A DNA stretch of 12,301 bases from Armatimonadaceae bacterium (GCA_030446525.1 JAUJNC010000158.1:1-12301); one strand, 5' to 3'; numbered from the stretch's first letter, positions 1 to 7,430 are shown. The notes: generated by a model from the sequence alone, not told the origin. Translations and numbers: made by a program.

Positions 1-671
1 ACCTCGATGGCCTCCTGGTGCGCCCGGGCGTCGAGCAGCTGCGACCCGACGTGGCAGTGGACGCCGAGCAGCCGGATGTGGCCCATCCCCAGCGCCTCCC
101 TCACCGCCTCCAGCGCCAAGCCGTTCTTGATGTTAAGGCCGAACTTGGTGTCTTCCTGGCCGGTGCGGATGCGGCGGTGGGTGTGCGGGTCGATCCCGGG
201 CGTGACCCGGATCAGGATCGGCTGCACGCGGCCCCGCTCGGCAGCCAGGGCCTCGAGGCGGCGCAGTTCGAAAAAATTGTCCACGACCACGCGGCCCACG
301 CCCGCGGCCAGCGCCATCCGCAGCTCGTCGTCGGACTTGTTGTTGCCGTGCAGCAGGATGCGCTCCGGCGGGAAGTCCGCCTTGAGCGCGGTGTACAGCT
401 CGCCTGCCGACGCCACATCAAGCCCGAGGCCCTCCTCGTCCATCAGGCGCGCCACCGCGGTGACCAGGAACGCCTTGGCCGCGTAGTAGACTTCGTTTTC
501 GCCCGGGTAGCGCGCGGCGAACGCCGCCTGGTAGCGGCGGCAGTTGTCGCGCAAGCAGGCCTCGTCCACAACATACAGCGGCGTCCCGAAGCGGCGGGCC
601 AGATCCACCGTGTCGCAGCCGCCGATCTCCAGATGCCCGGCATCGTTCACGCGCTGGGTGCCGAGTAGCAT
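1..671 (-). CDS. lysA: Diaminopimelate decarboxylase, N-terminal part (cut by window edge)
   Basis: This enzyme removes CO2 from meso-diaminopimelate to make L-lysine, the last step of lysine synthesis, in the cytoplasm with pyridoxal phosphate (PLP). The 223 visible residues begin MLLGTQRVND and follow the fold-type III decarboxylase pattern. YYAAKAF carries the PLP lysine at about residue 66. LLHGNNKSDDEL lies near 107-117, RVTPGIDPHTH near 155-165, DTKFGLN near 174-180, and HCHVGSQ near 205-211. The start is the ATG at 671, preceded by a purine-rich AAAGGAAAGGGAG stretch. The C-terminal catalytic cysteine region lies beyond position 1. A hairpin with a T-tract lies just upstream and separates it from the ZIP gene, so lysA probably has its own promoter, though none is obvious in the short gap. 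The call is based on several diagnostic motifs and is firm. Confidence 0.94.
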   Translation of the reverse strand, partial: MLLGTQRVNDAGHLEIGGCDTVDLARRFGTPLYVVDEACLRDNCRRYQAAFAARYPGENEVYYAAKAFLVTAVARLMDEEGLGLDVASAGELYTALKADFPPERILLHGNNKSDDELRMALAAGVGRVVVDNFFELRRLEALAAERGRVQPILIRVTPGIDPHTHRRIRTGQEDTKFGLNIKNGLALEAVREALGMGHIRLLGVHCHVGSQLLDARAHQEAIE

Positions 672-690
672 CGCTCCCTTTCCTTTCCCG

Positions 691-716
691 AAAAAAGAAA
701 AACGGCGAGTCCGCCG
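691..716 (-). terminator. Rho-independent terminator after the ZIP transporter gene
   Basis: On the minus strand a 5-bp stem, CGGCG/CGCCG (712-716 with 703-707), closes a 4-nt loop. It is followed by five T, one C and six T (702 down to 691). It sits 35 bases after the ZIP stop codon and about 20 bases before the lysA start. The stem is short, but the T-tract is unmistakable in this GC-rich DNA. Confidence 0.75.
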
Positions 717-750
717 CTCCCGCACATGGTATCACAGAAGGGAGGGAGTG

Positions 751-1509
751 TCAATTGCCGGCGAAACGCTGCAGGCCCCACAGGAGCAGGGCGACCGCGC
801 CGAAACCGAGCGTTCCGTAGCCCACCTGTGACGCCCGGGGGCGGGCGGGGGCGCCGTCCAGCAGGGCGTGGAGCACCAGGTACAGGAAGCCGCCGGCCAC
901 GTGGGCGAGGAGGGCGCCCAGCCAGAAAAGCGGCATGCCCCGGAGGAACCAGGCCCCGAGCACGCCGCCGGCGAGGGTGGTCAGCTCGACCCCCGTCGTC
1001 CAGAGCAGCGCGGCGCGGGGCGCGTAGCCGGCGCGCAGGAGCAGCGCCGCCAGCGCCAGCCCTTCGGGAAGCTTGTGGAACGACACGGCGAGGAAAAGGG
1101 GCAGGTCCGAGGCGTGCTGCATGTGCTGGCCGGCGGCCACGGCCACGCCGTCCATCACCGAATGCAGCGTCAAGGCGACGGCGAGCAGGACGGCCGTCCC
1201 TTCCAGCCGGCCCACCGCGCGCGCGTCCATCCGCGACGACGCGCAGGCGGGGCAGAGGGGGAAGACGTACCTGCCGATGAGGTAGAAGAGGGCGTATCCG
1301 GAAAGCAGGGCGAGAACCAGCTCGGGCGCCGGCAACAGGTGCGCGGCCTCCGGCAAAAGGGAGACCGCGGTGACGGCCAGAAGCGCCCCGGCGGCGGCGG
1401 GGACCAGGGCGTCGAGCCGGCCCGTCGCCGCCCCGGCCGCGACGCCGATGCCGCCGCCGACCAGGGCGGCGAGGGTGGCGAGCGATGTGCGGAGCAGGAT
1501 CTCGTTCAT
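751..1509 (-). CDS. ZIP-family divalent metal transporter
   Basis: This inner-membrane transporter of 252 aa probably imports Zn2+ or a related divalent cation. The ZIP signature is complete. LLPEAAH lies in helix 2 (E54, H57), HSVMDG in helix 4 (H116, D120) and HKLPEG in helix 5 (H145, E149), with a further histidine at 203. About eight hydrophobic segments are visible. The loop between helices 3 and 4, where many ZIPs carry a histidine-rich stretch, instead has PLCPACASS (Cys86 and Cys89), a possible metal-binding pair. A longer reading to 1581 is open, but the strong promoter at 1534-1562 would lie inside it. The ATG at 1509 (MNEILLRTSL) is therefore preferred, even though its ribosome site is weak. 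Transcription ends at the terminator before lysA. Family assignment is firm; metal specificity is not shown. Confidence 0.93.
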   Translation of the reverse strand: MNEILLRTSLATLAALVGGGIGVAAGAATGRLDALVPAAAGALLAVTAVSLLPEAAHLLPAPELVLALLSGYALFYLIGRYVFPLCPACASSRMDARAVGRLEGTAVLLAVALTLHSVMDGVAVAAGQHMQHASDLPLFLAVSFHKLPEGLALAALLLRAGYAPRAALLWTTGVELTTLAGGVLGAWFLRGMPLFWLGALLAHVAGGFLYLVLHALLDGAPARPRASQVGYGTLGFGAVALLLWGLQRFAGN

Positions 1510-1533
1510 GCGCTTCTTGACAACCTTTTGCAA

Positions 1534-1562
1534 ATTGTACCGCGAGTCGGGCGGCGCGTCAA
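1534..1562 (-). promoter_or_regulatory. Sigma70-type promoter of the ZIP gene
   Basis: Read on the minus strand, TTGACG (1562-1557) and TACAAT (1539-1534) are separated by exactly 17 bases. Transcription would start near 1527, giving a leader of about 18 bases before the ATG at 1509. Both hexamers differ from consensus by one base. This is striking in such GC-rich DNA and helps fix the ZIP start codon. Confidence 0.75.
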
Positions 1563-1590
1563 GGAGCGGTGGCGAGGGCATAAGCGCGAA

Positions 1591-1611
1591 GGGGCGCCGC
1601 GAGGGCGCCCC
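1591..1611 (-). terminator. Strong hairpin after the 64-aa gene, possible terminator
   Basis: A perfect 8-bp stem, GGGGCGCC with GGCGCCCC, closes a 5-base loop. It lies 31 bases past the stop codon of the small minus-strand gene and upstream of the ZIP promoter. No long T-tract follows on the minus strand (TTCGCGCTT). It may be an imperfect intrinsic terminator or an mRNA-stabilising 3' hairpin that insulates the ZIP promoter. Confidence 0.45.
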
Positions 1612-1641
1612 GGGAACGCGGCAACGTGGAGAACGAGAGAC

Positions 1642-1836
1642 TCAGCCCGCTTTCTTCAGCAGCGGGAGGCCCGTGCGCTCCTGCTCAACCACGGTGTAGC
1701 CCTCGGGCAGCTTCTCTTCCACGCCTTCCTTCACCTCGCGGGCGAAGAAATACACCTTGGTCTTGCCGTTGTTGCTGGGCCGGGAGTGCAGGTAATACTT
1801 CTGCCCGGACTTCTTCGATTCCACCTCGTACGCCAT
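1642..1836 (-). CDS. Conserved small protein of unknown function (64 aa)
   Basis: The protein starts MAYEVESKKSGQKYYLHS and ends RTGLPLLKKAG. It is short, highly charged and has no signal peptide or membrane segment, so it should be cytoplasmic. It has a KYYLHS segment near 13-18, a beta-like VYFFAREV near 28-35, LPEGYTVVE near 43-51 and RTGLPLLKK near 54-62. Proteins with this pattern occur as small conserved hypotheticals in environmental bacterial genomes, from memory and without a family name. The start is fixed by an ideal GGAGG seven bases before the ATG at 1836. The open frame continues upstream, but without a comparable ribosome site. The gene stands alone, divergent from the long plus-strand operon and followed by a strong hairpin. 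I do not know its function. Confidence 0.85.
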   Translation of the reverse strand: MAYEVESKKSGQKYYLHSRPSNNGKTKVYFFAREVKEGVEEKLPEGYTVVEQERTGLPLLKKAG

Positions 1837-1929
1837 ATCTGGTCCTCCTTCGAGTCGTTCGTGCAGTGATTCGCCAGGATAGCACCCATCTCCTTCCGGC
1901 ATGAAGCAAGCGGCGGGGGCATTACAGTG

Positions 1930-1935
1930 TATAAT
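1930..1935 (+). promoter_or_regulatory. Possible -10 element for the plus-strand operon
   Basis: A perfect TATAAT lies 58 bases before the ATG at 1994, in the divergent gap between the 64-aa gene and the long operon. The position suits a promoter with a leader of about 50 bases. No good -35 hexamer is seen 16-18 bases upstream (the sequence there is CAAGCG-like), so this is a candidate only. Confidence 0.35.
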
Positions 1936-1993
1936 AACCGTATCGGCGCGCGGCGTTTCGCCCGCCTTCGCGCCGGTGGGGAGGTCCTCGGCG

Positions 1994-3634
1994 ATGGCGG
2001 TAGCGACTCCGGCGCTGTCGCAGACACTTGCGCGGGCTTCGCGCCGCGTGCGTATCCGACTCGCCCTGCGGCACGGCGCGACCGGCCTGCTCCTCGGCGC
2101 GGCGTCGGCGGGCGTGCTGCTGGCGCCCGTGCCGTGGCGTCCCCCCGACGACCCGCCCGCCGGGCTGCTGGCGCTGCCGCCGCTCCTGGGCCTGCTCGCC
2201 GGCGCCCTCTGGGGGATGACGCGGCGCGTTCGTGCGCTCGATGTCGCGCGGCTGACCGAGCAGCGCCTGGACCTGAAGGAGCGGCTTTCCACCGCGGTCG
2301 CCCTCGCGCCCCTGCGGGCCGCCGCCGACGTCCTCCTGCTGGCGCGCCAGATCGCCGACGCCGAGGCGCACGCCGCGCGCGGGCTGGACCTGAGGGCCGC
2401 CCTGCCGCTGCGGCTCCCCCGCCGGGGCTGGGCCGCGCTGGCCACCCTGCTGGCCGTGTTTTTCTGGTGGTTCCTACCAACGCTCCCCTCTTTCCAGACG
2501 CCGCGGGCGCGGGCGGAGCGGGCGGCCGTGAGGCGGGCAGGGGAGCGCCTGGTCCGCGTCGCCGAGGCGCTGGAAACCGAGGCCGCCGCCAGAAAGCTGG
2601 ACCGGCCGCGGCTGGCGGGCCCGGAGGGGGCGGCGCTGGGCCGGGCGCGGGGGGAAACCTGAACAAGCAGAAGGCGCTGATGAAGGTCGCCAAGCTGACC
2701 CGGCAAACCTGCAACAGTCGCGGCAGGCGCTGGCGGGCGCAACGTCCAAAAGCCCGCTCCCGCCGCCGGGCGCGAGCCTGCAGAAGGCGCCGCAGGCCGC
2801 GGGGCGGCGGCAGCGCCTTCACGGCAAGCCATGGAGCGGGCGCGGCAGGCGCTCCAGAACGCCGATACGCCCTCGCTGGCCGAGCAGCTTCCCGCCTGGG
2901 CGCAGCAGGCCCGGGACGGCCAGCCGCGTGCGGAGCCGGGCCGCGACGAGCCTGGGGCGGCAGCTTTCCGAGCCTCGCCGAGGCGCTGAAGGGCACGAGC
3001 CTGGAAACGGCTTCCGCCCTCTGGCACAGGCCGCCCTGGTCGATCAAAGACGGCGACATGCCGCAGGCGGCCCGGCGTACTTCCAGCAGGCGACGCGCCA
3101 GGCCGCCGAGTCCGCCCGGAGGAGCCAAGACGGCGGCAGCGGCTGGCGAACGCTCAGGCGGGTCGTGGGCGGAAGCCGCCGAGAGACCCGGCCGGCGGCA
3201 CAACCCGCGCCGCTGCCGGCGCCCCGAGCAACAGACGTTTCGGCGCGGGGCCGCAGGCGGGACAGGGGCGCCGGCTTCCGCGTGACAAGCCAGGGCGGCC
3301 GCAGCAAGGGCCGCGCCGCCAGGACCCGGGCTTCAAGGCGCCCCGGGGCGACCGGCATGCGCGCCTTTACGCCCCCGGCGGCAACACGCCCGCACCCGCG
3401 ACCGGCAAGCGCGGCCCCAAGGGCAAACAGGCTCCCGTCCTATTTCCGCGACGCCCCCGACCAGGCGGGAGGCGAGCGTCCCCTATTACGACGTGTACGG
3501 CCGGCACGCCCCCCGCCGCCGAAAGCGCCCTGAGTCGTGAAGACAACCCCGGCGACGTACAAGAAGAGGTAAGTGACTATTTCGATTCCCTCGCGTCCCG
3601 GGGCCGGTTCCCAAGGAGGAAAATAGGTGCGTAG
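1994..3634 (+). pseudogene. Large membrane protein of the MoxR-operon (DUF4175-like) type, frameshifted
   Basis: The intact part (to about 2640) starts MAVATPALSQ after a GGGGAGG ribosome site. It has two hydrophobic segments near residues 28-45 and 51-72 and the segment LDLKERLSTAVAL, which is typical of two-helix membrane proteins encoded beside MoxR/DUF58 genes. A third helix follows near 145-163. The reading then breaks, but family-like segments continue in other frames. Examples are LNKQKALMKVAKLTRQ (about 2657-2704), LQQSRQALAGATSKS (2709 on), AMERARQALQNADTPSLAEQL (2828 on), AYFQQATRQAAESARR (about 3075-3120) and RLYAPGGNT (about 3361-3387). The C-terminal signature is SVPYYDVYG (3475-3501) followed by SDYFDSL (3572-3592). 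At least seven frame changes are needed. One sits in a C6 run at 3509-3514. The expected product is a membrane-anchored helical protein of about 540 aa with a Pro/Gly/Ala-rich linker. The DUF4175-like label is by resemblance and context. Either sequencing error or decay could explain the damage. Confidence 0.7.
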
Positions 3635-4554
3635 ATATCTAGTGATCGCCGCAGAGCGTTGCTCGGGGCGACGGGGACGTCGGCGCAGTCCCCGCCCCTG
3701 CCCGGCAGGCCCCGCCCGGCCCGTACCAGGCGCCTAGGGAGCCTGCCCCACCTGCAGGAGGCCATCAGCGACCGCTGGCGTGGTGTCCGGCGCAACCCGG
3801 GCCTTTTGTGGACGCACAACGATTCCGGGGACAAGCCCTACCTGTACGCCGTCGACCAGCAGGGCGTCACGGCGGCGGTTTCTCCAGGTGCGGGGTGAAG
3901 GCGGCGGACTGGGAGGACATGGCCTACGCGGCCCGGCCCGGACGGCAAAGGCAGCTACCTGGTATGTCAGGATATCGGGGACAACGAGAGGCGACGGACG
4001 GACTGCGTGGTACTGCGTCCCGGAGCCCAAAGTCGAGGCGCGCCTGGGGCCACGCATCCCCGCAGTCGCCGCCGCAGCCCACGGGCGGGGACCCCACCGT
4101 AGCCCGCGCCTTCACCTACCCGGACGGGGCGCGCGACGCCGAGGCGCTGCAGTTGCGCACCCCACGACCGGCCGTGGCCGTCGTCACCAAAGAAGCGAAC
4201 GGCATCGCGGGCGTCTACAAGTTCCCCGGAGTCGCCCAACGGGGGCCAAAAGAACAAGCTCATCAAGGTCGGAACGGTGACGACCCCGGCGAGGCGCCCC
4301 TTCCCCAACCAGGTCACGGGCGGTGACATCTCCCCGGACGGGCGCAAGGCGGTGCTCTGCACCTACAACGCCGCCTACGAGTTCGCCCCGGCGGGCGCGA
4401 GCGGTTTCGACGCGATCCCGCCGGGCGGCCCGTGTGGATACAGACGCCGGCTCTGCCCCAGGGGGAGGCTGACTGCTACACGCCGGACGGCAAGTCGCTG
4501 CTCATGACCAGCGAAAAAGCGCCCGCCCTCGTTTACCGTCTGGACCGGCGGTGA
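3627..4554 (+). pseudogene. Secreted beta-propeller-like protein, frameshifted
   Basis: An AAGGAGG ribosome site overlaps the end of the previous gene and leads to GTG at 3627 (VRRYLVIAA). After one frame change comes LLGATGTSAQ, so together they form a classic signal peptide. Fragments in alternating frames then match extracellular propeller proteins of the 'WTHNDSGD' type: LLWTHNDSGDKPYLYAVD (about 3806-3859), KAADWEDMAYA (3898 on), DIGDNERRRTDCVVLR (3971 on), VPEPKVEA, ARAFTYPDGARDAEAL (about 4100-4148), VVTKEANGIAGVYKFPG, and TGGDISPDGRKAVLCTYNAAYEF (4316 on). The last is TPDGKSLLMTSEKAPALVYRL, ending at the TGA at 4552. The likely place is periplasmic or extracellular; the substrate is unknown. 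Full reading needs at least eight frame corrections. The motifs in sequential order make gene identity more secure than its integrity. Confidence 0.75.
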
Positions 4555-4557
4555 CCT

Positions 4558-4579
4558 GCCCCCTGCCTTCCCAGGGGGC
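4558..4579 (+). repeat. Inverted repeat between propeller gene and MoxR gene
   Basis: GCCCCCT and AGGGGGC form a perfect 7-bp stem around an 8-base loop, three bases after the propeller stop codon. No T-tract follows, and the MoxR ribosome site (AGGAAGGGG) comes directly after. It may attenuate or stabilise the message, or be chance in GC-rich DNA. Confidence 0.3.
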
Positions 4580-4600
4580 GGGGACAGGAAGGGGAAGACG

Positions 4601-5595
4601 ATGACCGATGATATCGACGCGAAGGTGGCGACGTTTCGTGGCGCCCTCGCGCAGGTGCGCGGCGAGATCGGCGATGTGGTCGTCGGGCACGACGACATCG
4701 TCGAAGGCGTGCTGATCTGTTTGATCGCCGGCGGGCACGCCCTGCTCGAGGTGCCGGGCCTGGGCAAGCACTTGCTCGTCCGCACCCTCGCGCAGGCGCT
4801 CGACCTGTCCTTTTCTCCGCATCCAGTTCACGCCGCCGATGATCTCCGGCACGAACATCCTGGCCGAGGACGGGCAGGGGCGGCGGAGTTCCAGTTCCAG
4901 CCCGGCCCCGTTCGCCAACATCGTCCTGGCCGACGAGATCAACCGGGCCACGCCCAAGACGCAGAGCGATGCTGGAGGCGATGCAGGAGCACTCGGTGAT
5001 CTGGTCGCGGGCAAGCTGCACCGCCTCGAGGAGCCCTTCTTCGTGCTCGCCACGCAAAACCCTCATCGAGATGGAGGGCACTACCCGCTGCCGGAGTGCG
5101 CGCTCGACGAAGCCTCTCGGTTCAAGCTACGGTCCCCTGCCCACCCCAACTGAGCCTCGCCGCCATCGACCGCACCACGGGCACGCGGGCGCCGCAGGTC
5201 CGGCCCGTGCTGGGCGCCCGGGAGATCCTTGAGAGCGCGCGCGCTGGCCCGCGCCGTCCCGATCGGCGCCCCACCTGACCTCCGGTGGCGTCGCCCTGGT
5301 GCTGGCGACCCACCCCGGCGCGCCCGACGCCCCCGACGTCACCCGGCAGTTCGTCCGCTTCGGCTCCAGCCCGCGCGGGGGGCAGGCCCTCGTGCTGGCC
5401 GCGAAGATCAAGGCGCTCCTGGCGGGCCGCTACAACGTCGCCCTGGAGGACGTCAACGCGGTCGCCCTGCCGGCCCTGGGCCACCGCATCCTGCTGAACT
5501 TCGAGGGCGAGGCGGAGGGCATCGCCGGGGAGAACGTGGTGACCGCCGTCATCGAGCTTGTCGGCACACGGCAGCGGGCCGCACTGCGGGTATAA
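4601..5595 (+). pseudogene. MoxR-family AAA+ ATPase, frameshifted as read
   Basis: MoxR ATPases work with vWA/DUF58 proteins as chaperone-like assembly factors in the cytoplasm. The start MTDDIDAKVATFRG follows AGGAAGGGGAAGACG. In order and in changing frames one reads a damaged Walker A (EVPGLGKH), RIQFTP and SGTNILAEDG, FQFQPGPV, an intact Walker B (NIVLADEINRATPKTQS, about 4919-4969), AMLEAMQEHSV, sensor-1-like FFVLATQNP (about 5038-5064), LIEMEGT and YPLPE. The lid domain, from about 5290 to the stop at 5593, is intact in one frame (LVLATHPGAPDAPDVTRQFV, SPRGGQALVLAAK, NAVALPALGHRILLNFEGEA). At least eight frame changes are needed. In the P-loop a glycine is missing and the usual Thr after GK is His. 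The segment after FTP lacks roughly four residues. Family identity is certain, but whether the gene is functional depends on whether these differences are real. Confidence 0.9.
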
Positions 5596-5601
5596 TGAGA
5601 T

Positions 5602-6882
5602 ATGTTCGGCGGCGAGATCCTGCTTCTTGTTCTGCTGGTGGGGCTGGCGGGGGTGTTCCTGGCGGCCCTGGCGGCGCCGCTCGTCCCTGTGCGGCGCCGC
5701 GCCCTGTCGTCGTTCCCCGTGGTCACCCTGGGCCTGATCGCCCTCAACCTTTACCTGTTCGCCGTCACCTCGCCCGGCGGGTCGCTCACCGTCGAGGTGG
5801 CCCGGGCCTGGGGCCTCACGCCCCGGGACGCCTCGCTCGTGACCCTGCTCACCTCGGCGTTCCTCCACGGCTCGTGGCTGCACCTGGGCGGCAACATGCT
5901 CGGCCTGGCGCTGTTCGGGCCGCACGTCGAGGAGGCGCTGGGGCGGCTGGAGTACCTGCTGTTCTACGTCGGCTGCGGGGTCGCCGCCGGCCTGCTGCAT
6001 GTGGTGGTGTCGGCCACCCTGATGCCGGCGGCGGCCGGGGTGCCTATGGTGGGGGCGTCGGGGGCGCTTTTCGGCGTCCTGGGGCTGTTCGCGGTCCGCT
6101 TCTACCGCGCCCGCGTCCGCGTGTTCCTGGTCGCCGAGGTGCCCGCCGTCTGGGCCGTTTCCGGCTTCGCCCTGCTGCAGGTCGTCTGGGGCCTGCTGTC
6201 GCTGGGCGGCGGCGGGCGCGGGGACAACACGGCCAACTGGGCGCACGTGGGCGGCTTCCTGTTCGGGATGCTCCTGGCCGTGCCCCTGCGGATGCGCGAG
6301 GAGGGCAAGCGCGAGTACCGGCTGGAGGACGCCCAGGCCGCGCTGGGCGCGGGGCGCCTGGACCAGGCCGCGGCGTTCTACCGTCTGGCGCTCGGGGAGA
6401 AGCCGGACGACGCCGCGACGCACCGGGCGCTGGCGCGGGTCTGCGTGCGGCTGGGGCAGACCGAGGCGGCGCACCGGCACTTCACCGACGCCCTGCGCTT
6501 TCTTGTGCGGGCCGGGGAGTCCCCCGCGGTGGCCGACCTGTACGAGGAGATAGGCCGTAACTTCAAGACGTTCCCCCTGCCGCCGTCCCTGTTGTACCGG
6601 ACGGCGTGCGCCTGCGAGGAGGCCCACCGGTTCCCCCTGGCCCTGGGCGCCCTGGGGGAGCTTTGCCGCGAGTTCCCCGCGGCCTTCGAGGCGGAGATGG
6701 CGCTCCTGCGGATGGGCAAGCTGCACCTGGGCAAGATGGATCAGCCCGAAAGCGCGGCGGGCATCCTGGAGGAGTTCCTGCGCCTCTACCCGGCGTCCGA
6801 ATGGCGCTCCCACGTCGAGCGGCTTCTCCTGGAAGCGCGGCAGGCGCAGTGCCCGGGCCCCCTGCCCGCCGCGCAGGGATAG
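5602..6882 (+). CDS. Rhomboid-family intramembrane serine protease with C-terminal TPR tail
   Basis: Rhomboids cleave transmembrane segments of other proteins within the inner membrane. This 426-aa protein has a leading hydrophobic segment (about 4-26) and then the rhomboid core. The core contains FLHGSWLHLGGN (H89, H94, N98), the catalytic GASG (Ser153) and the partner histidine in WAHVGG (His215), so the Ser-His dyad is complete. Residues 235-415 are soluble and helical. They hold TPR-like units (AQAALGAGRLDQAAAFYRLA near 244-263 and VRLGQTEAAHRHFTDAL near 282-298). A second TPR-like block near 345-412 contains FPLALGALGELCREFPAAF and AAGILEEFLRLYPASEW. The gene starts six bases after the MoxR stop and ends exactly where the next ATG begins, so it is co-transcribed and translationally coupled. 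A TPR tail suggests recruitment of a protein partner or substrate. No frame damage is present. Confidence 0.94.
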   Translation: MFGGEILLLVLLVGLAGVFLAALAAPLVPVRRRALSSFPVVTLGLIALNLYLFAVTSPGGSLTVEVARAWGLTPRDASLVTLLTSAFLHGSWLHLGGNMLGLALFGPHVEEALGRLEYLLFYVGCGVAAGLLHVVVSATLMPAAAGVPMVGASGALFGVLGLFAVRFYRARVRVFLVAEVPAVWAVSGFALLQVVWGLLSLGGGGRGDNTANWAHVGGFLFGMLLAVPLRMREEGKREYRLEDAQAALGAGRLDQAAAFYRLALGEKPDDAATHRALARVCVRLGQTEAAHRHFTDALRFLVRAGESPAVADLYEEIGRNFKTFPLPPSLLYRTACACEEAHRFPLALGALGELCREFPAAFEAEMALLRMGKLHLGKMDQPESAAGILEEFLRLYPASEWRSHVERLLLEARQAQCPGPLPAAQG

Positions 6883-7416
6883 ATGGACGAGTACTACCGC
6901 GCGCCGCTCACGTCGGCGGAGGCGCTGGCGGCGATGGCGGTTTTGCGCGCCGTGGACGCGCTGATCGAGGCGGGCGCGGTCGAAACGGGGATCGAGCCGG
7001 GCATCCTCCGGAGCGCCGCGGACCGCGTGGCGGGGGAGGTCCCGGAGTTCGTGGCCGACCAGGCCCGGGCGCTCGCCGGACCGGTGGCGCACGGGCTGCT
7101 GGCGTCCGCGGGCGGTGCGCCGGACGACGGGGGGCGCGATGAGCCGCCGTTCCCCACGCGCCGCACGCGCCGCCTCCTGGAAGGCGCTTTCGAAGAGGAC
7201 ACGCCGGTGGAGATCGAGTACTTTGTTCAGAGCCGCGGCGAGTGGACGACGCGCCGCCTGCTGATAAGCGACGTGTACGAGCGCGAGGGCGCCTGGTACG
7301 TCTCCGGCCATTGCGAGCTGCGGGGCGACTTCCGCCAGTTCCGGCTCGACCACATCCGCTCGGTGCGCGTCCTCGAAGAGGACGCCCCGGCCGGGGACCC
7401 TTTCCGCGAAGAGTAG
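6883..7416 (+). CDS. WYL-domain-like protein without helix-turn-helix
   Basis: This soluble protein of 177 aa begins immediately after the rhomboid stop codon (TAG then ATG), with AGGGA five bases upstream. Residues 1-75 are helical and acidic, with no visible DNA-binding motif. Residues 80-95 are a Gly/Pro/Arg linker. Residues 98-166 resemble a WYL domain: VEIEYFVQSRGEWTTRRLLI, then EGAWYVSGHCELRGDFRQF and RLDHIRSVRVL. The name motif appears as W138-Y139-V140, and the Arg/Phe cluster R151, F153, R154 is kept. WYL domains bind ligands or nucleic acid and usually regulate transcription through an attached HTH. That HTH is missing here, so a sensor or adaptor role for the MoxR-rhomboid group is more likely. 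The family call is moderate because WYL domains are short and variable. Confidence 0.75.
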   Translation: MDEYYRAPLTSAEALAAMAVLRAVDALIEAGAVETGIEPGILRSAADRVAGEVPEFVADQARALAGPVAHGLLASAGGAPDDGGRDEPPFPTRRTRRLLEGAFEEDTPVEIEYFVQSRGEWTTRRLLISDVYEREGAWYVSGHCELRGDFRQFRLDHIRSVRVLEEDAPAGDPFREE

Positions 7417-7430
7417 AAAAGCGAGGGAAC

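Noticed and set aside
868..1869. A 333-aa plus-strand open frame over the ZIP gene
   Set aside because: It is Gly/Arg/Gln-rich antisense of the ZIP transporter, whose motifs and promoter are clear on the minus strand.
1837..3203. Long minus-strand open frames over 1731-3203 and 1642-3027
   Set aside because: Both are Pro/Arg/Ala-rich shadows of the broken plus-strand membrane-protein gene. Only the last 64 codons of one of them are a real gene, with its own ribosome site at 1836.
3155..3470. A collagen- or PE/PGRS-like repetitive protein from the Gly/Pro/Arg-rich readings
   Set aside because: The composition is explained by frame errors and a low-complexity linker in the membrane-protein gene; family-like segments (RLYAPGGNT, SVPYYDVYG) appear on either side in plus-strand frames.
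5591..5596. TATAAT six bases before the rhomboid start as an internal promoter
   Set aside because: No -35 hexamer lies at 16-18 bases; the nearest TTGTCG is 27 bases away. The TAA of this box is the MoxR stop codon, so chance is the simpler reading.
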